From Candidatus Woesearchaeota archaeon (lineage in GTDB: Archaea > Nanobdellota > Nanobdellia > Woesearchaeales > GW2011-AR9), in the NCBI GenBank assembly GCA_016188105.1, contig JACPIL010000073.1, positions 1 through 20,280 on the forward strand: a DNA stretch of 20,280 nucleotides, in the 5' to 3' direction. Under the pieces are notes generated by a model. It worked only from the letters and a program-made list of their open reading frames with translations. It did no database searches and had not been told where the DNA came from. Of this stretch, positions 7,292 to 14,883 are shown piece after piece. The stretch's first letter is position 1, and each line of letters starts with the position of its first letter. A program made the position numbers and the translations under genes.

Positions 7292-7649
7292 GCTTATAGA
7301 TTCTTCAGTCTGGTTAGAATATTTAATACACGGCAAGTACAAAGACCTCTTTGAGACAGAAGAAATCTTACATCTCTCCGTCCTGTCATTATTTGAAATA
7401 AAAAGAAAACTTATACGAGATAAATTCAACACAAACGAGATTATAACTGCGCTTGAATTTATAAAAAAGAGGATGTTGATAGTACCGGTCTCGGCAGAGA
7501 TAAGTAATAAAGCTGTGGAACTCTCCCTACAATACAAATTGGGAGCCATGGACGCTTTAATTTATGCTAGTGCCACATTACATCCAGCAGTTCTCATCAC
7601 TTGCGATAACGATTTTCGTAAACTACCGGAAGTAACAATTTTATCCTAA
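7278..7649 (+). CDS. vapC: VapC-type PIN-domain ribonuclease toxin
   Basis: A 123-residue PIN-domain protein, the usual size for VapC toxins, which are Mg-dependent RNases that typically cut tRNA or rRNA. The acidic active site is complete: D8 in LIDSSVWLEYL, E40 in LSLFEIKRKL, D92 in LGAMDALIYASA, and D110/D112 in LITCDNDF. It overlaps vapB by 14 nt, indicating translational coupling. The intact catalytic set and intact antitoxin suggest a working module. The RNA target cannot be told from sequence. Confidence 0.92.
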   Translation: MTDSKLIDSSVWLEYLIHGKYKDLFETEEILHLSVLSLFEIKRKLIRDKFNTNEIITALEFIKKRMLIVPVSAEISNKAVELSLQYKLGAMDALIYASATLHPAVLITCDNDFRKLPEVTILS

Positions 7650-7670
7650 CTCAAAACACAATATCAAATA

Positions 7671-7799
7671 ATTATAGAGAACTTTGTATAATTCATTTTT
7701 TCTTGGCAAATTTCTCTTAGAGACTTTGAAATAGGCGTAATTTTTGTGTGTTTGAAGGCTAATTAACAAAAATTCATTTTTTTCAAAGTTCTCTATAAT
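7671..7799. repeat. Foldback/MITE-like element with perfect 16-bp inverted termini
   Basis: ATTATAGAGAACTTTG (7671-7686) and its exact reverse complement (7784-7799) bound a 129-bp A+T-rich segment with no ORF. Inside are the short palindrome TCTCTTAGAGA (7712-7722), a 9-bp inverted pair AATTTTTGT/ACAAAAATT (7739-7747 and 7766-7774), and a near-identical direct copy of AATTCATTTTTT next to each terminus. The element lies in the convergent gap between vapC and the gene ending at 7883. It could be a miniature inverted-repeat transposable element or a large bidirectional terminator. I found no convincing target-site duplication. Confidence 0.6.
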
Positions 7800-7882
7800 A
7801 AGAATATTAGGAGAAAATTATTGAGGTTTAATCGTATCACAGCTTAGAATATATCGTGGATCAAGCAAGAATGTTGAAGTCA

Positions 7883-8125
7883 TTAGTTTATCTGCTCCTC
7901 TCCAGTTTTATAACGTTCTCCTATTCTTTCAAGAACTGCAGCAGCGCAAAGGGTCATACCAGAGCCTGCATAAATTTCAAAAGCCCTCTCAAAATAACCA
8001 TGCCTTTCGGCAAGTTTTGCAGCATATACAATCATTCCTTTTTCATGATACAGTTGAATAGCTCTTAGTATGGAATCGTTAGGTCCAGAAAGCAAACCTT
8101 CCAAAGGATCTTTTTCATTAACCAT
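7883..8125 (-). CDS. Small helical-repeat (TPR-like) protein
   Basis: An 80-residue all-helical protein. ILRAIQLYHEKGMIVYAAKLAERHGYFERAFEIYAGSGMTLCAAAVLERIGERY has the A/Y/A spacing of two to three TPR- or Sel1-like helix pairs, so it is probably a protein-protein adaptor. There is no signal peptide or membrane segment. Start ATG 8125 is preferred because GGTG lies just upstream and it follows the previous stop (8136) by 10 nt. An earlier ATG at 8152 would overlap that gene by 17 nt. It is the last gene of the operon with the winged-helix regulator and membrane protein. Specific function unknown. Confidence 0.65.
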   Translation of the reverse strand: MVNEKDPLEGLLSGPNDSILRAIQLYHEKGMIVYAAKLAERHGYFERAFEIYAGSGMTLCAAAVLERIGERYKTGEEQIN

Positions 8126-8135
8126 GATACACCAT

Positions 8136-8426
8136 TCACAACCCAAAGGCATCAGTAAATTCTCGCATCCTTCTAAATTCAGCTAAGAATGATAATCCCT
8201 TATCAGTGATTCTAACCACTTTCATTGGTCTTTTTTTCTTCTTGACTGCTTCTTCTTCCAAAAGGATTAACTCCTTCTGCAACAATTCTTCCAGATATCC
8301 GTTCAATAACTTGTGGGATAAATTTGATTTGTACATCAGATGGGTAGGTTTAATTTTTCCGCCCTTGTTCTGAATAGCTAAAAGGATGTCAAAAACCAGT
8401 TCTAATCTAGATCTTCTTGTAGCCAT
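8136..8426 (-). CDS. Winged-helix transcriptional regulator
   Basis: A 96-residue protein with a basic N-terminus and a winged helix-turn-helix: helix LELVFDILLAIQNKGGKIKPTHLMYKSNLSHKLLNGYLEELLQKELI, then the lysine-rich wing EEAVKKKKRPMKVVRITDKGLSFLAEF. This matches the family of small archaeal wHTH proteins that are often encoded beside membrane proteins. It lies 6 nt after the membrane-protein gene and 10 nt before the helical-repeat gene, so it is cotranscribed with both. It may repress its own operon or respond to the membrane partner (inference). Confidence 0.85.
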   Translation of the reverse strand: MATRRSRLELVFDILLAIQNKGGKIKPTHLMYKSNLSHKLLNGYLEELLQKELILLEEEAVKKKKRPMKVVRITDKGLSFLAEFRRMREFTDAFGL

Positions 8427-8432
8427 GTATAT

Positions 8433-9137
8433 TTACCTTCTTATTACCTTTCTATAGGTATAAAGCAGCAGTAAGAATCCCACTAACATAAACAATTCAC
8501 CAACTGCATAAAAGCTGCTTTCCATAAAAACAAACACTAAAAATAAATTTCCTGCTAAGATAAAAAGGAATGCAGTTAATACCATCAATGCATTGGCCTT
8601 GCCAGTGGTAAGATAATTCTTGTAATAGTTCAAGACGATCAACGCTAACAGTACTGAGCTGGTCAAGTAAAATACCACGTACTCAAAGTTGCTCACTACC
8701 GAAATTAACAACACTAAATAGACAAATAATCCTATCTGGCTGACTTCATAAAATTTAGTCAATCTCGCTCTGGATTTTTGTGAGATCAGGAATATTAACA
8801 GCCATGCCCCCAGCATCGAAGCCATCTGTAAGAAGAATCCTGCCCGGTAAAATAAAGCTGAATATTTTAATCCTGCCCCAGCCGCTGGTCGAAGTACTTG
8901 AGCAACAGTTTCTCGTACTGGGAAGTAATATAATACTCCGCTGGTAAAAATTTTGAAACCAAAACTGATTGAAACCAGTAAGAAAGCCAAAGAGAAATAC
9001 TTAAATCGATTCTCTTGATGCAATTGATAAACACGCCAGCTGTAGGCAGCGATAAGCAAGGCTACCACTAAGCCAATACTATCAAACAACAAATCATAAC
9101 CGTTAAACCACCCTGGTGTAAAAAACAATCTAAACAT
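8433..9137 (-). CDS. Seven-helix integral membrane protein
   Basis: A 234-residue membrane protein with about seven predicted helices (roughly 15-33, 46-66, 95-119, 132-148, 152-170, 182-207, 210-228), short loops and an Arg/Lys-rich C-terminus consistent with a cytosolic end. There are no catalytic or transporter signature motifs. First gene of a three-gene operon whose next member is a small winged-helix regulator, an arrangement that suggests a membrane sensor or an envelope component with its regulator. A purine-rich GAGGAG about 10-15 nt before the ATG may be a ribosome-binding site; a TTTAAA-type element lies near 9191-9200. Function not recognised. Confidence 0.75.
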   Translation of the reverse strand: MFRLFFTPGWFNGYDLLFDSIGLVVALLIAAYSWRVYQLHQENRFKYFSLAFLLVSISFGFKIFTSGVLYYFPVRETVAQVLRPAAGAGLKYSALFYRAGFFLQMASMLGAWLLIFLISQKSRARLTKFYEVSQIGLFVYLVLLISVVSNFEYVVFYLTSSVLLALIVLNYYKNYLTTGKANALMVLTAFLFILAGNLFLVFVFMESSFYAVGELFMLVGFLLLLYTYRKVIRR

Positions 9138-9266
9138 TTATGTCTCACTCCTCGTTCTACCCCTCGATTTACTACTAACTGTGGAGTCCATTTAAAAAGT
9201 TTATGGATTTAGCAGAATTTTTCTAAGAAAATATTGTCATCAATAAGAGGCGAATTTGTCGGGATT

Positions 9267-9824
9267 TTATTGAAGTTTTTTAAAAGCTGCAGCTGCTCTC
9301 ATTGCTTGGTCTTTCTGTCGCAACGCATTCCACTCATCAACATGCACTTGAGCTCTTCTGACGATTCCTACTAATTCCTCAACACTCTGATAAGATGGAT
9401 CAAGAAAAGGACAATCATGATTCATGTCTGGAGTTATCTGCGCTGGATACTCTAACTCTTCAACAGCATCCTCTCCTAACTTTTCTGAAACATTGGCTAA
9501 GAATCTAAAAGCACAGATGTAATCCGGCTTAGCTCCTAAGGACATTTGAAAATTTGCAGCAGCTCGTTCATAAAATCCTTTTCTATCTAACTCGTTATCC
9601 GTTAATTCGGCGCGCTTCTGAGCGATACGACCTCTAAGGAAATAATCATGTGCAGCAACATTAAGTATACCTGTAGTGTCTCCGGTAACATTTTCATCAT
9701 CGGGCAATTTGTCAAAAGCATACAACTCAAAACAATTAGCATTCATTCTTGGAATCATAAAATACGCTTCTACTGCTGAAATCAGTGGCAGGTGTCGTTT
9801 TCCGTCCGATAAATCTATTGGCAT
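9267..9824 (-). CDS. Unrecognised protein with TPR-like helices
   Basis: A 185-residue soluble protein. Its middle (DYFLRGRIAQKRAELTDNELDRKGFYERAAANFQMSLGAKPDYICAFRFLANVSEKLG, about 60-118) resembles two TPR-like helical pairs with the A-x-x-x-F/Y and P spacing. The N-terminal 50 residues and the tail EWNALRQKDQAMRAAAAFKKLQ match no family I know. No signal peptide or membrane helix. TATA at 9847-9854 lies 23-30 nt upstream of the ATG, so it has its own leaderless transcript. It lies directly downstream of the TIM-barrel gene on the same strand. Function unknown; possibly a scaffold. Confidence 0.65.
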   Translation of the reverse strand: MPIDLSDGKRHLPLISAVEAYFMIPRMNANCFELYAFDKLPDDENVTGDTTGILNVAAHDYFLRGRIAQKRAELTDNELDRKGFYERAAANFQMSLGAKPDYICAFRFLANVSEKLGEDAVEELEYPAQITPDMNHDCPFLDPSYQSVEELVGIVRRAQVHVDEWNALRQKDQAMRAAAAFKKLQ

Positions 9825-9846
9825 GCTACTAAAATATAGAACTAGG

Positions 9847-9854
9847 TTATAAAA
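9847..9854 (-). promoter_or_regulatory. TATA box of the 9267-9824 gene
   Basis: TTTTATAA on the minus strand, 23-30 nt before ATG 9824. Confidence 0.55.
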
Positions 9855-9869
9855 TTTTTCTTATTCCAA

Positions 9870-11999
9870 CTATTCCAGCGGCACTCCGCTCCACAACGTC
9901 CAATCTTCTGAAGGAGAATAACCGCCAAAGACAAAATATGGGGGCTGATTCATGCCAGTATAACTGGTTACAGATCCCCATCTTCGTGTTCCAACCCCTG
10001 CACCCGCTCCATACACCGGACTGCCAAATAACTTCCAGGTCTTCATCACGCTGCTGAAACCAGAAACGTCGGTAGTATAATCTGCTCCCGGTTCGATTAT
10101 TAATTCACCTTTATATCCGCTATCCTTGAGCGCTTTAATCATAGCTGTGATAGGAGCATTTCCTTCGCCTGGAGCAAGATGTTCATCATTGTACCCATAA
10201 TTATCATCTAAGTGAACGTGACCGACAACTTTTCTTTTCGCCATCTCCCCCATTTTTGTGACTATCCACCTATCAAATTCTTTATCATTCTCTTCAATCG
10301 TTTTATTCTTATCACCGACCCAATACTTTCTCCACATATTGATGTGCCCGGTATCAATAGTCGCAGTGATATGCTGCTCGGCCTTTTTTGTTGCTTCCTG
10401 TTCAGAGATCTTAAAATTCTCAGTCAGAATTTTAATCATCTTCTTACGACTATTTTCAACTAAATCAATAACTTCGTCAGGATGCGAACCATATTGTTCT
10501 GGCCACATGTTCTCCATGGCGATAGCAATTGGTTTTTTCATTTTCCCTTCGCGTTCTATTTTTTCGGTCTGCCGCATGGCTTTAATTGCGGCCTGAGCGT
10601 AGGAATCATACGCTTCCTGTAAAGCATATGTCTCCGCACTTTGAACGTGCCTGATTGTTTCTGTATGTTCAGCTGCTTGCGCAAACTGGCTGGCTGAACC
10701 TTCCTGTGATTGCTTAATCTTGTTCCTAAAATGCTCAAGATGCCGTTGAATTATTTCTGTTGGCTTTTTTGAATCAGAAGAAACTAGACCCGGAACTATA
10801 TCGCCTGCTTGCCGCTTCATGTCTGATATTTCTTGCTCACTTTTACCATGTTCCATCTCTTGATAGATCTTCAAAGCCTTTTCTAGTTTCTCAATACTTT
10901 CAACAGTCTCCTGAAAGTCACCGGCATAATAATATGCCCAGCCCCGAGCATTTCCCGCGTTGGTTTCCAATGAAGCAATAACATATGCTTCTTCAGGACG
11001 GATATGGATATCATCTTCTTTTACTTCATTCTTTAAAAACTTCTTCCACAGCGATTTCTCTTCTATTTGTTTTCGCTTCTCTGCATCTGCTTTCTTCCAT
11101 TCTTCCCAGTCTTCGCGGGCTTCCTTTTCCATCTCTCTGGCTTGATCCTGTAAATCATCCCAGCCGTATTGTTTTACTTCAAATTTGCCTTCATCTTTAT
11201 TATATACCGGGACGCGCTCATACCTATGTAATTGTCTTCCCCAATAATCAAGGTAAATTGTTTGATTTTCTTTAGCAACTTTGGTGTTACCATCAAAATC
11301 CTTAAATTCCTGTCCAGGTTTAGCAACCTGCCATTCCGGACGAGAAACTTTTCTGTTTTTATGCGCTTCAACCATCAATCTTCCATCACGGTCATCTACT
11401 ACCCCAAAAGTTTCTTTTTCTTGTTCCTGCTCATGCATCTGAAATCTTCCTTTAAATTCTCCATGTTTGTTCCAGTCAGATCCAGTAAGAGAACGTTGAA
11501 ATTCTCCAGTATGTACAACTACTGGCCCGCCATGAGCGACATCGCCGGCAAATTCTATTGCTCTTTTCAATTCATGGAGCGAATCTTCTTTTGCTGCTTT
11601 GTTAAAATTTCCCCTCTGATCCATCCCCGCTAAACCATTAATCCCGAAAGAAGAGTGCGTGGTAAAATTAACTTCATTGGCTTTTCCGATCTCTTCCAGC
11701 GCTCGTCGCTGTGCCGCCCCGATATATTCTGGTGTAGGGGATTGTCCTGAACCTTTACCTCTTCCCATAAAACCAATCTCCATAGTCTTCATACCTGCAC
11801 GCAACTTTGCACCTACTGCAGGAATATTCTGTACTGGTCCCATAGCGATACTCATACCTAAATCTTTAATGCCCACACCAACATCATTAGTAGAATTATT
11901 TGAAGGGCTGGCATGATCATGATTATGGTCGTGCGCATGGGCATGCTGTCCATACTCCCGATCCATCGGCATCATGTAACCTGTTCCGAATTCCACCAT
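9870..11999 (-). CDS. Xylose-isomerase/endonuclease IV-like TIM barrel with large insert
   Basis: A 709-residue protein more than twice the usual length of its superfamily. Residues 18-29 are His-rich (HAHAHDHNHDH), a likely metal-binding tail. Barrel strands appear as MKTMEIGFMG (70-79), NFTTHSSFGINGLAG (111-125) and GPVVVHTGEFQ (158-168), with H163 and E166. A charged, mostly helical insert spans about 170-480. The barrel resumes with IAIAMENMWPEQYG (E496), ATIDTGHINMWRKYW (D549, H552), VGHVHLDDN (H594, H596), EHLAPGEGNAPI (H607) and LIIEPGADY (E636). These are the metal-ligand positions of sugar isomerases and endonuclease IV. The core suggests metal-dependent isomerase, epimerase or AP-endonuclease chemistry; substrate unknown. 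TATA at 12021-12028 supports the start. Confidence 0.8.
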   Translation of the reverse strand: MVEFGTGYMMPMDREYGQHAHAHDHNHDHASPSNNSTNDVGVGIKDLGMSIAMGPVQNIPAVGAKLRAGMKTMEIGFMGRGKGSGQSPTPEYIGAAQRRALEEIGKANEVNFTTHSSFGINGLAGMDQRGNFNKAAKEDSLHELKRAIEFAGDVAHGGPVVVHTGEFQRSLTGSDWNKHGEFKGRFQMHEQEQEKETFGVVDDRDGRLMVEAHKNRKVSRPEWQVAKPGQEFKDFDGNTKVAKENQTIYLDYWGRQLHRYERVPVYNKDEGKFEVKQYGWDDLQDQAREMEKEAREDWEEWKKADAEKRKQIEEKSLWKKFLKNEVKEDDIHIRPEEAYVIASLETNAGNARGWAYYYAGDFQETVESIEKLEKALKIYQEMEHGKSEQEISDMKRQAGDIVPGLVSSDSKKPTEIIQRHLEHFRNKIKQSQEGSASQFAQAAEHTETIRHVQSAETYALQEAYDSYAQAAIKAMRQTEKIEREGKMKKPIAIAMENMWPEQYGSHPDEVIDLVENSRKKMIKILTENFKISEQEATKKAEQHITATIDTGHINMWRKYWVGDKNKTIEENDKEFDRWIVTKMGEMAKRKVVGHVHLDDNYGYNDEHLAPGEGNAPITAMIKALKDSGYKGELIIEPGADYTTDVSGFSSVMKTWKLFGSPVYGAGAGVGTRRWGSVTSYTGMNQPPYFVFGGYSPSEDWTLWSGVPLE

Positions 12000-12020
12000 T
12001 AATAGAGATAAAGAATTAAA

Positions 12021-12028
12021 GTATATAA
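12021..12028 (-). promoter_or_regulatory. TATA box of the TIM-barrel gene
   Basis: TTTATATAC on the minus strand, about 22-30 nt before ATG 11999; leaderless geometry. Confidence 0.55.
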
Positions 12029-12040
12029 ACGTTATCCAAT

Positions 12041-12568
12041 CTAATGCTTATACATATCGTTATCTTTTTTTCCTTTATACATGCCCATCATGGAAGCGCT
12101 TAATCGATGGCTGATACTGGCTGCCCTTGCTGTTTCTTCGGTAAAAGAATAATTCTCATCTTCAAAGCGGCGTTCAATCTCAGTATTAGAATATTCTACT
12201 CTTCGCTGTTCTGTCGGACTTAAATATCCTTTCTCTTCCACTGCCCGATAAATGTCCTTGATCTCATTATATATCTCGGTTACTGGACGGGTTTTCAATT
12301 GTTCAACATAATCATCGCGTGCTTCTGCCGGTGGAGCTGGTGCTTTGCGCGTAATTGCTTCCAGATCGATGATTTCGCGCGGCTTTTTTGGAGCATCATC
12401 TTCAGTCTCAAGAAAAGCATCTTCAACCGTTTTCGTTTCTTTAGCTTTTTCTTTTTGCGGCTCTTCTGTCTTCCCCTGTTTCTTATCAGGGGTTTCCTTC
12501 TTTTTATCCTCGCCGCGGAATTTCTGTTGCGCTTCTTCTATTTCCTGTTCTGATTTCTTCTTCGACAT
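12041..12568 (-). CDS. Unrecognised charged protein with disordered N-terminus
   Basis: A 175-residue soluble protein. Residues 1-75 are almost entirely Lys, Glu, Gln, Asp and Pro, so probably disordered. Residues 85-160 (YVEQLKTRPVTEIYNEIKDIYRAVEEKGYLSPTEQRRVEYSNTEIERRFEDE) form helices with no family I recognise. Its own TATA lies at 12591-12598. It sits between the TIM-barrel gene and another unrecognised gene on the same strand; both neighbours have separate promoters, so this is a cluster rather than one operon. Function unknown. Confidence 0.7.
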   Translation of the reverse strand: MSKKKSEQEIEEAQQKFRGEDKKKETPDKKQGKTEEPQKEKAKETKTVEDAFLETEDDAPKKPREIIDLEAITRKAPAPPAEARDDYVEQLKTRPVTEIYNEIKDIYRAVEEKGYLSPTEQRRVEYSNTEIERRFEDENYSFTEETARAASISHRLSASMMGMYKGKKDNDMYKH

Positions 12569-12590
12569 GCATATACAAAAAGCAGAATAC

Positions 12591-12598
12591 TATAAAAG
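12591..12598 (-). promoter_or_regulatory. TATA box of the 12041-12568 gene
   Basis: CTTTTATA on the minus strand, 23-30 nt before ATG 12568. Confidence 0.55.
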
Positions 12599-12644
12599 AG
12601 TTTGCCGCATTTTTACGGCTTTTTATTTTAATAAATTCAATTCT

Positions 12645-14180
12645 TTACCAAGCGACCATCCGATGTGATTTCTTAAATAAGTGATAAGCATTAAAGGCAT
12701 GAAATTGTGCAGGGTTTTTTGCTTTCTTCAGCGCATCTTCCAGTTCGGCTTTCTCATGTTTTACTTTGCTCTTAGAAACCTTCGGGCCTTTCTTTCTCTT
12801 CGACGTATAAAAGTCGCCAAACATTTTTTCGGTAAGAGACTTTTTAGGAGGTTCCTCTTTCTTCTCTTCTTTTTTTTCTTTGAGCGCCAGTCCTTCCGCT
12901 TCTTCTAAGTAATGATACAGCTCTGTCCCCAGTGATTCCATTGCCGCCTGCACCGAAGAAGACACATCGCCAAACAGATCTAGCATCTCTTTTTCTTTCA
13001 ACTTTTTATAATTCCGCAGCTGCTCGCCAGTCCAGGCATAGGCTCTGAAGGTAACTATCATCTTACCAACATGAATCGGGCCGCGTTGATATCCTTCCTG
13101 GTGTACTTTCAATTCTGCTCTGGTACGATAATTAAAAGTAACTAACACGCAGGAATGAGCATACTTGTCTTCTTCTTCTTCATCTTCTGCTTTAGTATCT
13201 TTAAACTTAATTTGCCTCCGCGCTAAAAATTCTACATCCAGCATACTTCCTTCAAAGGCAGAAACCATCTCCGCAGAACTCATATTTTTTCCTTTCATAG
13301 ATAAGGAACGCACATGTCGTAGATATGGTTTTACCCAAGCAAGGTACATTTTAATGATGTCAAAATGTTGTTTTAGATATCGCAATTGGAAGTCACGTCT
13401 ATTTTTATGCTCTTTATGCGTACTACCGCGCCAGACGATGTATTGGTTGAGATGTCTCTCCAGTACCCGTAATACGTTCTTATTGAAATTGGCTGCTAAC
13501 GCTTCAATATGCTTTTTTAAATCTTTTTCATCTCTTAGCGGCGGAGCATCAAAAAATAAATCAGGTAAGGTAACGAATTCCAGCTCCCTAGCCATCCCGT
13601 ACACAGAAGCCGCGCTCTTTCCTCCGCCTTGGACCAGATCGACGAAGATACCTTTCAAGGTAATATCGTGCGCTTTCCCTTCCCCGCGCTCATTGATAGG
13701 CTTGGACAATACTGCTGCGACCCCGTTATAATATATCAATCGCTCATCGATGATCCGCAATTCTCGCACCATCTGAAATAATTCTTTGATCATCTTTCCA
13801 GTAGTGGCCAAAAACTGAGAAACTTTATCCTGTTGTGCTCCTAGACGCTGCTGGGTTACCCCGAAGAAAGCTGAATTCTCAGCTGCGGCAAAAGAATCTT
13901 CTACCTTTTCGATAATAGGAAAGGCATCCTTAAAATAATCTAAAATCCAGAAGTACGGTTCTTCTAAGCCTAAATCAAACACTTCCCAGAGTAAGCGGCA
14001 ATATTTAAGTGATTGAGGAAAGCCAGTAGTCTGATACTCTCCAGAAATAATCTCGGCCATCTCTTCCTTAAACTTTAATCTATCATCAGCAGTCTTCCAT
14101 TCCAGCTCCTTGATGAGCTTACTTCTATAGCCTGGATCATCTGCAAATGCCGGATCTTTGGAGAAAATTTCAACTGCCAT
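12645..14180 (-). CDS. Large unrecognised protein
   Basis: A 511-residue soluble, mostly helical protein that I cannot assign. It contains FVDLVQGGGKSAASVYGMAREL (about 180-200), whose GGGKS recalls a P-loop but lacks the usual spacing. An acidic run (about DTKAEDEEEEDK) precedes a beta-rich stretch YAHSCVLVTFNYRTRAELKVHQEGYQRGPIHVGKMIVTFRAYAW. The C-terminus is Lys-rich and likely disordered, ending KSHRMVAW. A longer start at ATG 14201 is open, but TATA at 14216-14224 would put the transcript start near 14195, and AGAGGT lies 4 nt before ATG 14180. Both favour 14180 with a short leader and a Shine-Dalgarno site. No signal peptide. Confidence 0.75.
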   Translation of the reverse strand: MAVEIFSKDPAFADDPGYRSKLIKELEWKTADDRLKFKEEMAEIISGEYQTTGFPQSLKYCRLLWEVFDLGLEEPYFWILDYFKDAFPIIEKVEDSFAAAENSAFFGVTQQRLGAQQDKVSQFLATTGKMIKELFQMVRELRIIDERLIYYNGVAAVLSKPINERGEGKAHDITLKGIFVDLVQGGGKSAASVYGMARELEFVTLPDLFFDAPPLRDEKDLKKHIEALAANFNKNVLRVLERHLNQYIVWRGSTHKEHKNRRDFQLRYLKQHFDIIKMYLAWVKPYLRHVRSLSMKGKNMSSAEMVSAFEGSMLDVEFLARRQIKFKDTKAEDEEEEDKYAHSCVLVTFNYRTRAELKVHQEGYQRGPIHVGKMIVTFRAYAWTGEQLRNYKKLKEKEMLDLFGDVSSSVQAAMESLGTELYHYLEEAEGLALKEKKEEKKEEPPKKSLTEKMFGDFYTSKRKKGPKVSKSKVKHEKAELEDALKKAKNPAQFHAFNAYHLFKKSHRMVAW

Positions 14181-14184
14181 AGCT

Positions 14185-14224
14185 ACCTCTTTTAATCTCA
14201 TACAAGCAGGAAGAGTATATAAAA
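14185..14224 (-). promoter_or_regulatory. TATA box and ribosome-binding site deciding the start at 14180
   Basis: TATA TTTTATATA at 14216-14224 and AGAGGT at 14185-14190 on the minus strand. Together they exclude the upstream ATG 14201, which would lie at or before the transcript start, and support ATG 14180. Confidence 0.5.
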
Positions 14225-14246
14225 TTTACTTCTTCCGTTTTTCAAA

Positions 14247-14882
14247 CTACTTACAGCACTTAAAAAACCATAATCCTTCTTTCTCATAAAAATCAACTGT
14301 AAACCCCGTCTTTTCCAAGACAGAAATCCATTGCTTAGATGTAAAAGAATTCACTTCCTTCTGCTTCTGCCATTCATTAATCTCAGCTGCAGATAAAACC
14401 ATCACCAATACTCCTTCCAGAATTAAAACCCGGGTGATTTCTTTCAATAATCCGATATAATTTTGAACATAATTCAATACAAAAATCGCTGTTACTGAAT
14501 CAAAGCTATTTTTTTTAAAAGATAATGTTTCTTCCAGATTACCAACTACTTTTCCCTGGCAATTATCATTAAACAAGAGCATTTTCTCTGAAATATCAAC
14601 ACCAACTGCTGACAAAATATATGAATGCGTTCCACATCCCAAATCTAGATTTTTTCTGCCAATGAGGAAACCCAATTCCCGCGTGATCAAATCTCGTTTT
14701 TCTTTACTGATCTTATGTTTCCACATAAAGGCTTCTGCATTCCAGAAAGAGGTTGTATTTTCTGGCCATCCCCTGGCCCAGGAAACTTTTTCTGCAACTA
14801 ATTTGAGTTTCTGTTCTACCTGCAGACCATGGTGCAGCTCCATCATTCCAGTAAAAAATTCGGTTTCAGCGTCCATCTTCAT
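14247..14882 (-). CDS. Class I SAM-dependent methyltransferase
   Basis: A 211-residue methyltransferase. Motif I is NLDLGCGTHSYI, followed by the acidic loop VGVDISEKMLLF, then GNLEETLSFKKNSFDSVTAIFVLNYVQ and EITRVLILEGVLVMVLS, as in the Methyltransf_11 group of small-molecule or tRNA-modifying enzymes. The substrate cannot be told. The frame is open to ATG 14939, but that would overlap the MFS gene by 56 nt. ATG 14882 follows the MFS stop by 1 nt, the same spacing as the HIT pair, so translation is probably coupled and the enzyme may modify what the transporter moves (inference). Confidence 0.82.
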   Translation of the reverse strand: MKMDAETEFFTGMMELHHGLQVEQKLKLVAEKVSWARGWPENTTSFWNAEAFMWKHKISKEKRDLITRELGFLIGRKNLDLGCGTHSYILSAVGVDISEKMLLFNDNCQGKVVGNLEETLSFKKNSFDSVTAIFVLNYVQNYIGLLKEITRVLILEGVLVMVLSAAEINEWQKQKEVNSFTSKQWISVLEKTGFTVDFYEKEGLWFFKCCK

Positions 14883-14883
14883 C

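Noticed and set aside
7671..7799. Target-site duplication flanking the foldback element
   Set aside because: Flanks ATA and AAG do not match; any apparent repeat is low-complexity A/T and not convincing.
12645..14180. P-loop NTPase from GGGKS in the 511-residue protein
   Set aside because: The motif lacks the GxxxxGK[ST] spacing, and no Walker B strand follows at a sensible distance.
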